In this document: positions 28,569 through 39,600 of the stretch, piece by piece | How the letters are laid out: each line of letters begins with the position of its first letter | Position numbering within the stretch: position 1 is the first letter of the stretch | Assembly: GCF_051622035.1 (NCBI RefSeq) | Contig: NC_135362.1 | Span: 25,906,001 to 25,970,000, forward strand | Source of the DNA: Arctopsyche grandis | Lineage: Eukaryota; Arthropoda; Insecta; Trichoptera; Hydropsychidae | Direction: 5' to 3' | Length of the DNA: 64,000 nt | Position numbers and translations under genes: made by a program | The notes under the pieces: model-generated | The model's database searches: none | Told to the model about the DNA's origin: nothing | What the model saw: only the letters and a program-made list of their open reading frames with translations

Positions 28569-31500
28569 AAATTTTAAATTGAAAAATGTATATTTATGTA
28601 ACGGATAAATAAACAAACACATTTCTTTACAGTCAGAATTTTTTTTCAGTATTATTATGTAGGGTTTATTTGCTCATAACTTTCTAAGCTAAGATTACTT
28701 GCATGTAATCTTAGCTTCATGACTCCAGAATTGTTCATTCCATCTTCCGGAATTTATTTTATACCATTATACATTGATCTATATTTAACTTATTTTAAAT
28801 TTATTACATTTTAGAAATCAATATGTGGATATACAAATGTAGAAAAACAAATGTGTAACTAATTTATACACACTCTTGTACACACATTTTCACTTATCAT
28901 CTCGCGAAGTTTAGACAGAAACGTCGCAAAGGGTGGTTTCAGTGTTTTGCGGTTGTGAAAGGGTCAAAACCCCTTTCCCATCGCCTAGCGCCGCAAGAAA
29001 GGGAAAAACTCTCCTTCTTGGGTCCACAAGGAGAGATAAAGTTTGAGAGAGAGATATAGCGATTGCAAGCTAGTAATTATGCTGTCGGAAGTTTTTCCTT
29101 CGCCGGCGGATGAACGACCACGCAATTACGCTTTACAAAAGCCGGAAAAATATTTTCCGGCCGTATCCACTGGGAAAAATATGAGAAAATGCACGGCGAA
29201 TTTATATATATACGTTTGTACATTTTTAAATTTCGATTATGTGCCCGCCTCGTTGTGATCCTTAAAACCGTGGTAGGATTTTGCGAATAAGTACAGTTTT
29301 CCTTGCCGTGGGAAAATTCAGAGTTTCTGAGGGAAAATTTTGATTTTTGCTGGCCGCTTGCTCAACGATCCCTTTTACAATGATTGAACCAATAATGGAT
29401 TCAAGCAGAAGGAACTTTCAATAGTAAAACTAGGCTTTGGTGCGGATGATGACTATTAAAAACGATTGTTGATAATTCCACTCGTATTTGTAAATGCATA
29501 TATTGGTGAAAATGTACGTCCTACATACATATACAGACATATATATACAGAATTTAAAAAACATAAAAACGCACAGTAAATGTACTCATCTGTTACTTAA
29601 TAATCACGTTACAGTATGTAATTATAAAAATATTAAAAATATATTTATATATACATATGTATGTATTCACCATCATTATTGAGTTCCAAAATTTAATTTG
29701 AAATGTAATTAAGACATTCAATACATACACAGAAATGAATATAAATTAACAAAGAAAATGTTTCAAGTCAGACTTTTCAATTAATATGCAATTAAATATT
29801 ATTTAAACTCAGTGTGTCAGACAATAGATCAAAAGGCAACATTAATCATACAATACAATAAAAAGTATGCATGTCTACAATATACGTATGTATATATAAA
29901 ATGACGCATTTCTAAAACCAGGGCGACAAAATCACAAACACTGTTATTTCATTTGACAAGGTCGATGTATGTATAATTCGTACAATAGTAATAGTAATAA
30001 ATTTTATAGCATAAACGAAACGAACGAGCTTTCGCTCGCAATTTCAAGTTTAGCTTACCGTCACGTACGCCTATTTAATAACTATTTATTCGAACTGGGC
30101 AGTCGTTATTTCCAGGGATGATTTCATCTAAACGTTAACCGATAAGTCGAAACGATGTAAATAAACGTAAATATAACGATTATTAGTAGAGGCTATGCGA
30201 TGCTAATTATCATACATGTAAGTAACACAAGATATGATGAAAATTATCGCACTGTACAGATCTTAATATATATATGTAAATATTAAAACTAACGATTGCG
30301 TCTTATTTCCACTACTATTTTTTATAAATTTTAATATAATCGGTTAATTGTTGGGGTTGTAATCAATATTTTTCCGAGACATGCATTGAATTTTGTCGTG
30401 AGAGGTTCCCTATATATATTTTATAAATTTTGCAGGAAAAATATAAGCATATGATGATTGAAATTCGATTTATAATGTTTTTATATAAAGTTTCGATTTC
30501 TCTAAAGATTAACTTCCATCAGATTATTTTGATGACAGTTTCAGACTTCTTTTAGTTGTTAACAGATAAAGAAATATGATTCCGTCTTTTATTTAAAGCG
30601 TTTGGCCATTTATGTATGAATATCTCTCAGAATATGAAATCGTTACATTCGTATATAATGTACATATTTGGTTTATTAAAACAACTAAATAAAATTGATT
30701 TTATCGTATAATTATATCATTCAGTTTCGAAACGAGCAACTGTCGATTATTGAATTGAGAAAGAGTACTTCAAAATCGATGTTTCTGATGGCTTCTTGTC
30801 ACATCAATTTGTCAAAATCTATTGTATCAATCGATCTTTAGGGGGAAAATAATGTTCTTCGTCGTAGGATTTTTTTTTTATATATGTACATGTTCTATAT
30901 CCAAAGGAAATGTACAAATGTATTATGTACATATATGTATATCTCATTTAAGTCGATGAATGTTGTCAAATCTAAATTTATAATAATAGAAAAGCGTTGA
31001 ATGTTATTAGAATCTAGCACATGTATATTAACATACGTTTCTTAAAAATATTTCGTAACATATTTTGTAAAGTTGAGATATTGTATGCACATCCATGTGT
31101 AAAGGCCAATTGGAAAAATTTTTTATGACCTAAATTTGTACATATATTCCTAATTTAATTGAATCTTTTATAACTTCAGTTGGACCTTATTGCCTTCTAT
31201 TAAGATTTATGATATGCATACACATATGTCGAGAGTGTATCTTAGTATTATAATAATTGACGAAATTATCATTGTATTACAATAAAAAATATATGACAAT
31301 TTTATATAGGTAGATAATAGGGAGATATAACAATGAATAAGATAATTTCATTTCTCAGAAATCCAACAGCCTTTAATCGTCTAAATCTTTAAATAAAACT
31401 TACTCATAAAAATGACTCAAGCAGTACATTTTTTTTGTTAGATAACGATATATAAACAATGAGATATAATTTAACATAAACAATACAGTTCATTGATAAT

Positions 31501-31590
31501 AATCATTCATTAAATAGCTTTCCATCGCCATAACGATGAGATATCAGATATTTCTCTTTAACTAAACTTAAATCACTTTCAGTTATACAT
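28569..31590. other. Intergenic DNA, no gene seen
   Basis: A+T-rich with isolated CATATGTA motifs. The part at 28890-29260 is less A+T-rich and has a short open frame (29043-29258) without recognisable domain. I see nothing else. Confidence 0.55.
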
Positions 31591-31629
31591 ACGTATACAT
31601 ATGTATGTACACGTATACATATCAATTAT

Positions 31630-31713
<84 letters not shown>

Positions 31714-31714
31714 C

Positions 31715-31781
<67 letters not shown>

Positions 31782-31793
31782 TATACATATACA

Positions 31794-31882
<89 letters not shown>

Positions 31883-31883
31883 G

Positions 31884-31921
<38 letters not shown>
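31591..31921. repeat. (TA)n tract with TACATA interruptions, left part
   Basis: About 290 bp of TA repeats with a few CATACATATG interruptions, continuing after the Helitron at 33762. The Helitron split one tract in two. Confidence 0.95.
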
Positions 31922-31924
<3 letters not shown>

Positions 31925-32084
31925 AATCTATAATTTGGAAAGAGACTTTGTATGTATGTAAATATCCTTGGTCGTCGTCGTCGTCTTCGTCCGTAGATCG
32001 GTGACGTCATCGAACACGTGATTCGATTTTTTTTTTTTCGATCCATGGGCGCCGATTTGTTTTTTTCGTTTCAATGGATTCACC

Positions 32085-32820
32085 CCCGCGGGGGCGCAAG
32101 GCGAGTAGCTTCATGGGGCCCCGCCAGGGGCGCCACAAGGGGCGCAGCCCCGTGGGGCCCCAGCCTCATGGGGCGCAGCCCCATGGGGCTCAAAAGGGGG
32201 CGCCACAAGGGGCGCAGTCCCATGGGGCTCAAAAGGGGGCGCCACGAGGGGCGCAGCCCCGTGGGGCCCCGGGGGGGCCCAGCCTCATGGGGCGCAGCCC
32301 CATGGGGCTCAAAAGGGGGCGCCACGAGGGGCGCAGCCCCGTGGGGCCCCAGCCTCATGGGGCGCAGCCCCATGGGGCTCAAAAGGGGGCGCCAACAGGG
32401 GCACAGCCCCGTGGGGCCCCGAAGGGGGCCCGGGGGGCCGAGCCTCATGGGGCGCAGCCCCATGGGGCTCAAAAGGGGGCGCCACAAGGGGCGCAGCCCC
32501 GTGGGGCCCCGAAGGGGGCCCGGGGGGCCCAGCCTCATGGGGCGCAGCCCCATGAGGCTCAAAAGGGGGCGCCACAAGGGGCGCAGCCCCGTGGGGCCCC
32601 GAAGGGGGCCCGGGGGGCCCAGCCTCATGGGGCGCAGCCCCATGGGGCTCAAAAGGGGGCGCCACAAGGGGCGCAGCCCCGTGGGGCCCCGAAGGGGGCC
32701 CGGGGGGCCCAGCCTCATGGGGCGCAGCCCCATGGGGCTCAAAAGGGGGCGCCACAAGGGGCGCAGCCCCGTGGGGCCCCGAAGGGGGCCCGGGGGGCCC
32801 AGCCTCATGGGGCGCAAGCC
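32085..32820. repeat. GC-rich tandem array, 90 bp unit
   Basis: In the right half CATGGGGCTCAAAAGGGG recurs at 32461, 32551, 32641 and 32731, exactly 90 bp apart; shorter variants lie to the left. Each unit contains inverted blocks such as GGGGCGCAGCCCC, CATGGGGC and GGGGCCCC. Because 90 is a multiple of 3 and A+T is scarce, four long frames remain open (repeats such as GAQPHGAQ and RSPMGLKRG). They lack start context and codon constraint and I do not call a gene. Confidence 0.92.
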
Positions 32821-33515
32821 CTAATAGGCATTAACTAAGGGGGGCGAAGCCCTAGACGGCAATTAATCATGGGGGCGCGGAGGGGCGAAGCCCTAAAAGG
32901 CAACTGATCATGGGGGCGAAGCCTTAGACGGCATTTAATCATGGGGGCGCGGAGGGGCGAAGCCCTAAAAGGCATTAACTAAGGGGGGCGAAGCCCTAAA
33001 CGGCAATTAATCTTGGGGGCGCGGGGGGCGAAGCCCTAAAAGGCAACTGATCATGGGGGCGAAGCCTTAGACGGCATTTAATCATGGGGGCGCGGAGGGG
33101 CGAAGCCCTAAAAGGCATTAACTAAGGGGGGCGAAGCCCTAAACGGCAATTAATCTTGGGGGCGTGGGGGGCGAAGCCCTAAAAGGCAACTGATCATGGG
33201 AGCGAAGCCTTAGACGGCATTTAATCATGGGGGCGCGGAGGGGCGAAGCCCTAAAAGGCATTAACTAAGGGGGGCGAAGCCCTAAACGGCAATTAATCTT
33301 GGGGGCGCGGGGGGCGAAGCCCTAAAAGGCATTAACTAAGGGGGGCGAAGCCCTAGACGGCATTTAATCATGGGGGTGCGGAGGGGCGAAGCCCTAAAAG
33401 GCATTAACTAAGGGGGGCGAAGCCCTTAACGGCAATTGCTCATGGGGCGTGGAGGGGCGAAGCCCTAGAAGGCAAAGGCTCAGGGGGGCGCCGAGGGCGA
33501 AGCCCTAGAAGGCAA
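32821..33515. repeat. GGGGCGAAGCCCTA array with 143 bp higher-order period
   Basis: Short units of ~35 bp built on GGGGCGAAGCCCTAAAAGGC alternate with AACTAAGG, AATCTTGG and GATCATGG joints. The block ATGGGGGCGCGGAGGGGCG recurs at 32941, 33084 and 33227, 143 bp apart. Each unit includes the small hairpin GGGGCGAAGCCCT, related to the GCGAAGCCGGG hairpin of the Helitron 3' end. Confidence 0.9.
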
Positions 33516-33697
33516 AAAAAATTGATTTTTTTTTTTGATTTTTTAAAAAAAAATTTTTTAATTTTTTTTTAATTTTTTTTTAATTTTTTTTTTATTTTTT
33601 TTTTAATTTTTTTTTTTGATTTTTTTATTTATTTTTTTTTTATTTTTTTTTTTAATTTTTAAATTTTTTTTTAATTTTTTTTTTTTTTTAATTAAAT
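33516..33697. repeat. T-rich low-complexity block
   Basis: Runs of 6-12 T separated by AA or GA, followed directly by the Helitron 3' region. Confidence 0.95.
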
Positions 33698-33760
33698 TAG
33701 CTTAGTCATGTTTAAGCGGTTTATATTATAAACACTGAGCGAAGCCGGGTAATACAGCTA

Positions 33761-33761
<1 letters not shown>

Positions 33762-33820
<59 letters not shown>
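33762..33820. repeat. (TA)n tract, right part
   Basis: Continuation of the TA tract interrupted by the Helitron. Confidence 0.95.
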
Positions 33821-33823
<3 letters not shown>

Positions 33824-34887
33824 ATAAAATCGTAAAGATTTTTGCTTCTGTCTAATATGAGAGCATGATACATGAGTGCAGTTTTCGTAGCAGAAAGTGC
33901 ATGGAAATTTTTCCCTACCGTAGGAAAATTTCGCCTCTTGTGCATCATCGACGGGAGGAAAACGCCAAAGCGTCGAAAGTTTCTACGGGGAAAAGGTCGA
34001 CAAGTTCGCCGCGGATTTTGTACCGGGAAAAACTTTCCCGACGGAAAATTCGATTCGCAACAAAAGCCCGTCGACAACAACGAAAAGCGCGAAACTTTTA
34101 AGTGTTCCAACAGCCGACCGCCTAATTAGGAATATTTTCAGGGGAAAGTCAGATGATTTCCGAGACATTTTCAAAGTTCGCATCCCCAGATTTCACCCTC
34201 GTTTTGTTTTTTACAGTTATTTTCTATTTGAAACGTCAATGATATTTCACGGGCTCCCATCGGATTCAATCTATTTCATTTATTTATTGAAAAATCAACA
34301 GACGATAGATGTAGAAATGCATAAAATGCAATTTAAATCAGAAATCATCAAAACATTTTCTCATTTTCTATGGATATTCTCCTTTCTAATAACCAGGCTA
34401 TATATTTTATACTCACCCTATATTATACCGATTAATAATGTTTTTAATTTGAGAAAAACGACCGGTCCTTTTTTAATGAGAATTAGTCTAATCTGCGACG
34501 CGTCCGTGCCATAAATATTTATGAAATTAAATCTTGAAACACTGTCTCTGTGAATGGATTTTCTGTGTACAATTAAATTATTCTCGGGTAGAAGAGGGTG
34601 TATAATATAAGTGTAGTTGATGAATACCCACGTATTAGCATATAAATTTGATTTATGGCGCGACGAAAAAAATTAAAGTGAATTACGACCAGTTTTATAC
34701 TTCAGTCATTGTTATCAATACTAATTATTATTATTGGAATTGGTTTATTATGCCTAAACCAAAAATTCTTAGGAAAACGCACGCATATTATATACAAATA
34801 TGTATTATTTATTATTTTATTACATACATAAATCATATGTGCCGTCACAGGAATTACCCCAAGGTGACACATATGTATGTATGTACG
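33821..34887. other. Intergenic DNA, GC-richer segment then A+T-rich
   Basis: 33850-34130 is relatively GC-rich, with overlapping frames on both strands (AAAAACTTTCCCGACGG, GGAAAATT motifs), but no known domain. 34150-34887 is A+T-rich. No gene called. Confidence 0.45.
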
Positions 34888-35306
34888 GGTCTACGTGACG
34901 AGACAGAATGTTAAATGACAGAAAACGCAAATATCGGAAGGCAAAGATCGAAAATCGAAAGATCGAAAATCGAAAGATCTTAAGTCGAAAGATCAAAAAA
35001 AAAAATGTTGCATGGTTAACGGTACATACTCACTTAATTTGCGCGAGCAGGATACAACAGGAACAAGAGGAACATGCTTTTCCTCCCGTATTCTGCGCGC
35101 GCACATTAATACGGGAAGAAAAGCCTGTTCCTCTTGTTCCTGTTGAATCCTACTCGCTCAAATTAAGTGAGTATGTACGTGAGTATGTACCGTTTACCAT
35201 GCACCTTTTTTTTTGATCTTTCGACTTAAGATCTTTCGATTTTCGATCTTTGCCTTCCGATATTTGCATTTTCTGTCATTTAACATTCTGTCTCGTCACG
35301 GAGACC
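34888..35306. mobile_element. Long-palindrome MITE (fold-back), copy 2
   Basis: Begins GGTCTACGTGACGAGACAG and ends with the inverse (CTGTCTCGTCACGGAGACC). The arms match copy 1 (27783-28167), including GGAAGGCAAAGATCGAAAAT and TTGCGCGAGCAGGAT. A small duplication, GATCGAAAATCGAAA, distinguishes the left arm. The ORF across it is an artefact. Confidence 0.85.
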
Positions 35307-36059
35307 GGTATATACGTATGGTTAGATTAATTCGTATATAAAACTACTAAAAAATTTTCACATAGAAAACAATAGAGACATCTAAGGACAATCAACCATT
35401 TTTTGATACATTTAAAATTTGTGAGAAATACATACATTATGTAGGTGACATAATTTTATTTTTGATGTTTTGTCATATATTATATTATGAATTTTATTTT
35501 ATTATTTTCCTTATGTTCATTTTTATGTATTTTTCTTTTGTTTTTTATCGATTTTTTTTTGCTTTTGCCTTTTATTTATTTTTATTTTATGGTTTTTTTT
35601 TCTCTTGTATTCTTATGTAGGCCATTGTGGTGCATTAGGTTCTTCCTGTAATTCCATAATGGTCCAAAACTATAAATAAATAAATAAAATGTGTAAATAG
35701 ATCACTGGATCAGTAGCTATTAGAATAGACTCAAGATTTATTATATACCAACAGCATGTAAAAATCAAAATCAAAATAGGTTTTATACATATTTAAATAG
35801 GGTCTTACAATCGAGGTTTTAAAAAATATTATTTCGATAATTTCATGACTAGATAATGAACTTTTTAATATTATATTCGACCTCAGCAACATAATTATCG
35901 TATCATATTACACCAATCAATTAAAAAATATATTTTCGACACATTAAAACGCTTCAGTATACTATGTATATTAAAATTTAGCAGACACGCTGTAAAAAAT
36001 CCTCATCAAACTCGATTTATATAATCGAATTAATTTTTGCGTTTTATCTTCTGTTTCAG
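35307..36059. other. A+T-rich DNA upstream of the MATH gene
   Basis: No gene. It should contain an intron or promoter of the MATH gene. TTCTGTTTCAG at 36049-36059 looks like a splice acceptor, so an earlier non-coding exon may lie further left. Confidence 0.45.
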
Positions 36060-36619
36060 GAACGCGACATTTCATTTCGGACGCGTAATCCAACCCCGGA
36101 AACCAAGGCGCCTCCGATAAAGGATCACTAACGACCCTCTCATCCCCTCATCCCATTTCGAAGAGCGGACTTCATTCCCGTCTCACTCGGGAGATGAAAA
36201 ATTAAAATTAAAAGAACACACAGACAAACCACTCAAAGCGAAAGAGAGAGAGAGCCCCATTCCAACACGGTAATCAGTGTCGTTTTCATACCAGTGATAG
36301 AGTCCCGTGCAAAAATGTGACTTCGCAGTGCCGCATCGGATCAGTGTTTTTGATTTTGAGTTATTTTTGTGTGTGCGACAATGTTTCGATGAGCTTGTGC
36401 GTGTTGTGAAGTGTTACAGGTAGTAGATAGTTAGTTTTGTTGCGATGGCACTTTTGTACCGAGTGGCGCGACTTCACGATCGCGCCAACACGCACGTGTT
36501 CACGTTCGTGGTCACCAGGTCGGTGACCAGGGACTTGGAGAGGGACATCACCAGCAAGGAGTTGGCCTGTGGATTCCAGAAATGGGCCATCACCTTTTCC
36601 AGGACGGACAAAGTCCTAG
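36060..36619 (+). other. MATH gene exon with start codon (5' UTR 36060-36444)
   Basis: A TTTCAG acceptor stands before 36060. The ATG at 36445 (TTGCGATGG) opens 58 codons plus one base, ending TCCTAG/GTATGA. The UTR contains a GAGAGAGAG run at 36244-36254. Confidence 0.7.
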
Positions 36620-39600
36620 GTATGACTCTCTTTTTATTATCTCTAACTTTTTGTATACTTTTTGAACGGTAAGTTAACAATTCGGGTATTGCTTGGATAA
36701 TTCAGGGTTGTTCGGTGCTTTTTTGAGGTTGGGAGCTACTTTTCAACTAAATTTTCTGGTGATCGACTTGTATTAAGTAGAGGTAGGACCGGAAACGGGG
36801 CGTTTTGGGTCTATTTTCCAGAAAATAGGGCAAACTACAAAGCTAGAGATCATAAAAAAAGGTTCATCATATAAATGAACAAAGCACGGCGATCAATGAA
36901 CAATGAACTGCACAAAGTTGGTCCGCTATTTAGTAATAAGAATCTTATATACTTTTTAGTTTTACTTTACTTGGTCCGCTCTAGGAAGAGACTTAGGGCG
37001 AAAACACACTGAGTGGTATGGGACGTCATGTGTCCTTAGCTTCCCGTTCTACTCGTGCAGAATGAATATGTTTGGGAGGTCGCATGTATATGCATATCCA
37101 TATGCAACATATAATTTCTCCTCCATTTTTTTTAAAATATGGCAAACTTAAAAAAATTCGTTAAAACGGATTGAAAACTGCTGCTATGTAATTGATTCTG
37201 TTCGGAATTACGAAAATACATTTTTCACTGGAGATATACAGTGAAATCACACAGGGAAGAACGGCACGTCGTGCGCCTGGCTGCCCGCTGTGGGGGTTCT
37301 CCTATATTTCTTCAAATATGGTATACACCGTTGTCGATCTCTGTCAAATAAGGTTAGAATATCACCGAAAACACTCCAGGGTTGATTTTTGGGACTGTGT
37401 ATGATGATTATGGGCTAGGGGGTGCTGCGTTTTTTCGCATGTTTAAAAGTATCTAAAGCAAACACGTACCACGTACCACTCAGTGTGTTTTCGCCCTTAA
37501 GAAAAACGTGCTTGATATTTATTTTACCGCCTTTTGACCAATAGCATTTCGTGCGGACAGTAAGTAGAACACTATGCGAGAAATGCCATTGGTCGGAATG
37601 GTGTGGAAAGGACAGCATTTGCGTTTCACCTTCACAAAGTGTCTTGTATGTATGTATTTTGTAAGGCGAAGTATCAAAATAATTTAGAATTTTTTGTAAT
37701 TCTTTTTAAACAGTCATAAACGTCCTTTAAATACTTGAATATTTATAAGAAGATTTAAATTTTACCAACGTTAAGAAATTTTGCAATTTAATCAAAAAAT
37801 CATTGCGATGATTGACTTTGAAAATTATTCTCATTCATATTTGAAGGTGCAAATTTTATGGAGCTCATTAAACCACTTGTTAAATTGATCCAATATTTTT
37901 TTGTTTTAAAGCCCATTTCATTTTTATTGAAGATAGGTCGCACTATTATACTTTACTTCAATTAAACGTGTTCTTATTTCAGGGAACTCTTGAAACCTTA
38001 TTAAAGCATATAATTTTCTCAACTAACGTCGTAATTCATTGTGAATCTGAAAATATGTCTTAACTTCTTCGATAATAATTTAAAATTTTAATATATTTAA
38101 TTATTGTTTACATTTTATTTTAAAATATGCTAAAATATCATTATTATTTTGAAAATTCACAATCAAAATTGACATCGACCTATTGGGAGCTCTTGGTTTA
38201 TATTATATCAAAATCAAAACATTAAAAGCTCGGCACAGTAGTGCATTGAAAAGACTACTTCTATTGATACTACACAGCACCGCCCGTTTTCGGCATGTTC
38301 ATACTTTTGGACGAGTGCAACGCAAATTCGAATAACGTATAAATTACAGAGTGCGACGATACGGCGCAATATTGCTTGCTCGTATCGTATAACGCGTCAG
38401 TATTGTCACAATATGACGTTTCCGAAAATATGTATATGCGCACGACAGCACCTTCGTCAGTGCTGGTGCACTCGCCACTATGATGTTACGTCATGCGTGA
38501 ATATTTCTACAGTGGTCAAACAACATTGATAAATTCTTCTATATATATATATATAGTTGTTAACTAAAATATTTGAAAGATAATCTAATTGAAGATTCCA
38601 TTTTGTATCTGAAAATCTTAATTTCTTAAGTATTTTTATTTCTGAAAATTTTACGAGACTCATTAAAAATGCCAATCGCGATCCATAGCTTAAGAAACTT
38701 TGAGCTGAAAATAAATTATGAAAGTTTTTAATTTTATATTCGGTCCCCCTGATTTTCACTATTTCGCTATAATATGTACATACGTATGTAAGTTATTTAT
38801 GAAAGTAGGATATTGGACAATAAGGTTGATTTTTTAAGGTGTATATTCAGTTCGGTGATTACTAGTCAAATGTGAACCGGTCACAGGACAACCGGTCGCT
38901 CTAGATCGGTCACACGTGATCACCCGTCACACTAAAACTGGTCACGAGAAAACTGGTCACACCCTAAAATCGATCAACCAGTTTTCTCGTGACCGATTTT
39001 AGGGTGTGACCAGTTTTCTCGTGACCAGTTTTACGTGTGATCACGTGTGACCGATCTAGAGCGACCGGTTGTCCTGTGACTGGTTCACATATGACTAGTA
39101 GTCCGTTTATCGGATATTCACATAAAGATTTGACGTAGCTAAAAGCACTACGACAGTTACATTATTACATATAAGTCTGCCAATTTGTATGCAAATCTCT
39201 CTTTAAATGGCAAATTTTACTCGGATAATATTATCTTTATGAGATATAATATTCAATATAAGATCTATTATGATAAATAATATGTATGTATTTAATGTAT
39301 TATTTTCAATTATATGTACATATAATGCACATATATATTTATATTTTTCTTTAAAGTAAGTATAATATTCAAAAATGGTATCACAAAATCATACTTACAA
39401 TACGGAACAATATCCTTTTCAAGAAAGAAAGCACAAAATTTTGAGCGATAAAATCCTTTCAAAATTTCAACAACCCCGACAGTGAAGAAGAAGCAACAAG
39501 ATTTTTTTTTATTGAAATAATGATAACAATGGTCACTTATCTCGTACGCTGAAATACGACTACAGCCATTCATCTGAAAGTTTCCTTTATTTGTGCCCTC

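Larger units (their letters stand above)
31922..33761 (+). mobile_element. Non-autonomous Helitron carrying GC-rich satellite arrays
   Basis: A 1,840 bp element between A (31921) and T (33762), starting TCTAATCTATAATTTGG and ending ACCGAGC-like stem, GAAGCCGGGTAATACAG, then CTAG. Start TC, end CTAG with a hairpin just inside, insertion between A and T and no TSD are the defining Helitron features. The ends match the 565 bp copy at 39863-40427 (AAAGAGACTTT at the left, GCGAAGCCGGGTAA at the right). No Rep/helicase is encoded. The interior holds a T-rich stretch, a 90 bp array, a 143 bp array and a poly(T/A) block. Confidence 0.85.

Noticed and set aside
32018-32838. ORFs of 148-268 codons rich in Gly, Ala, Pro and Arg (GAQPHG, RSPMGLK)
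   Set aside because: They lie wholly in the 90 bp tandem array of a non-autonomous Helitron, are open on both strands, and show no domain or splice signal.
31922-33515. CRISPR-like array
   Set aside because: Repeats are contiguous or near-contiguous tandem units without unique spacers, in a eukaryotic transposon.
27786-35216. 188-codon and 102-codon ORFs over the palindromic elements
   Set aside because: Both follow the MITE arms, so the protein is just inverted-repeat sequence.
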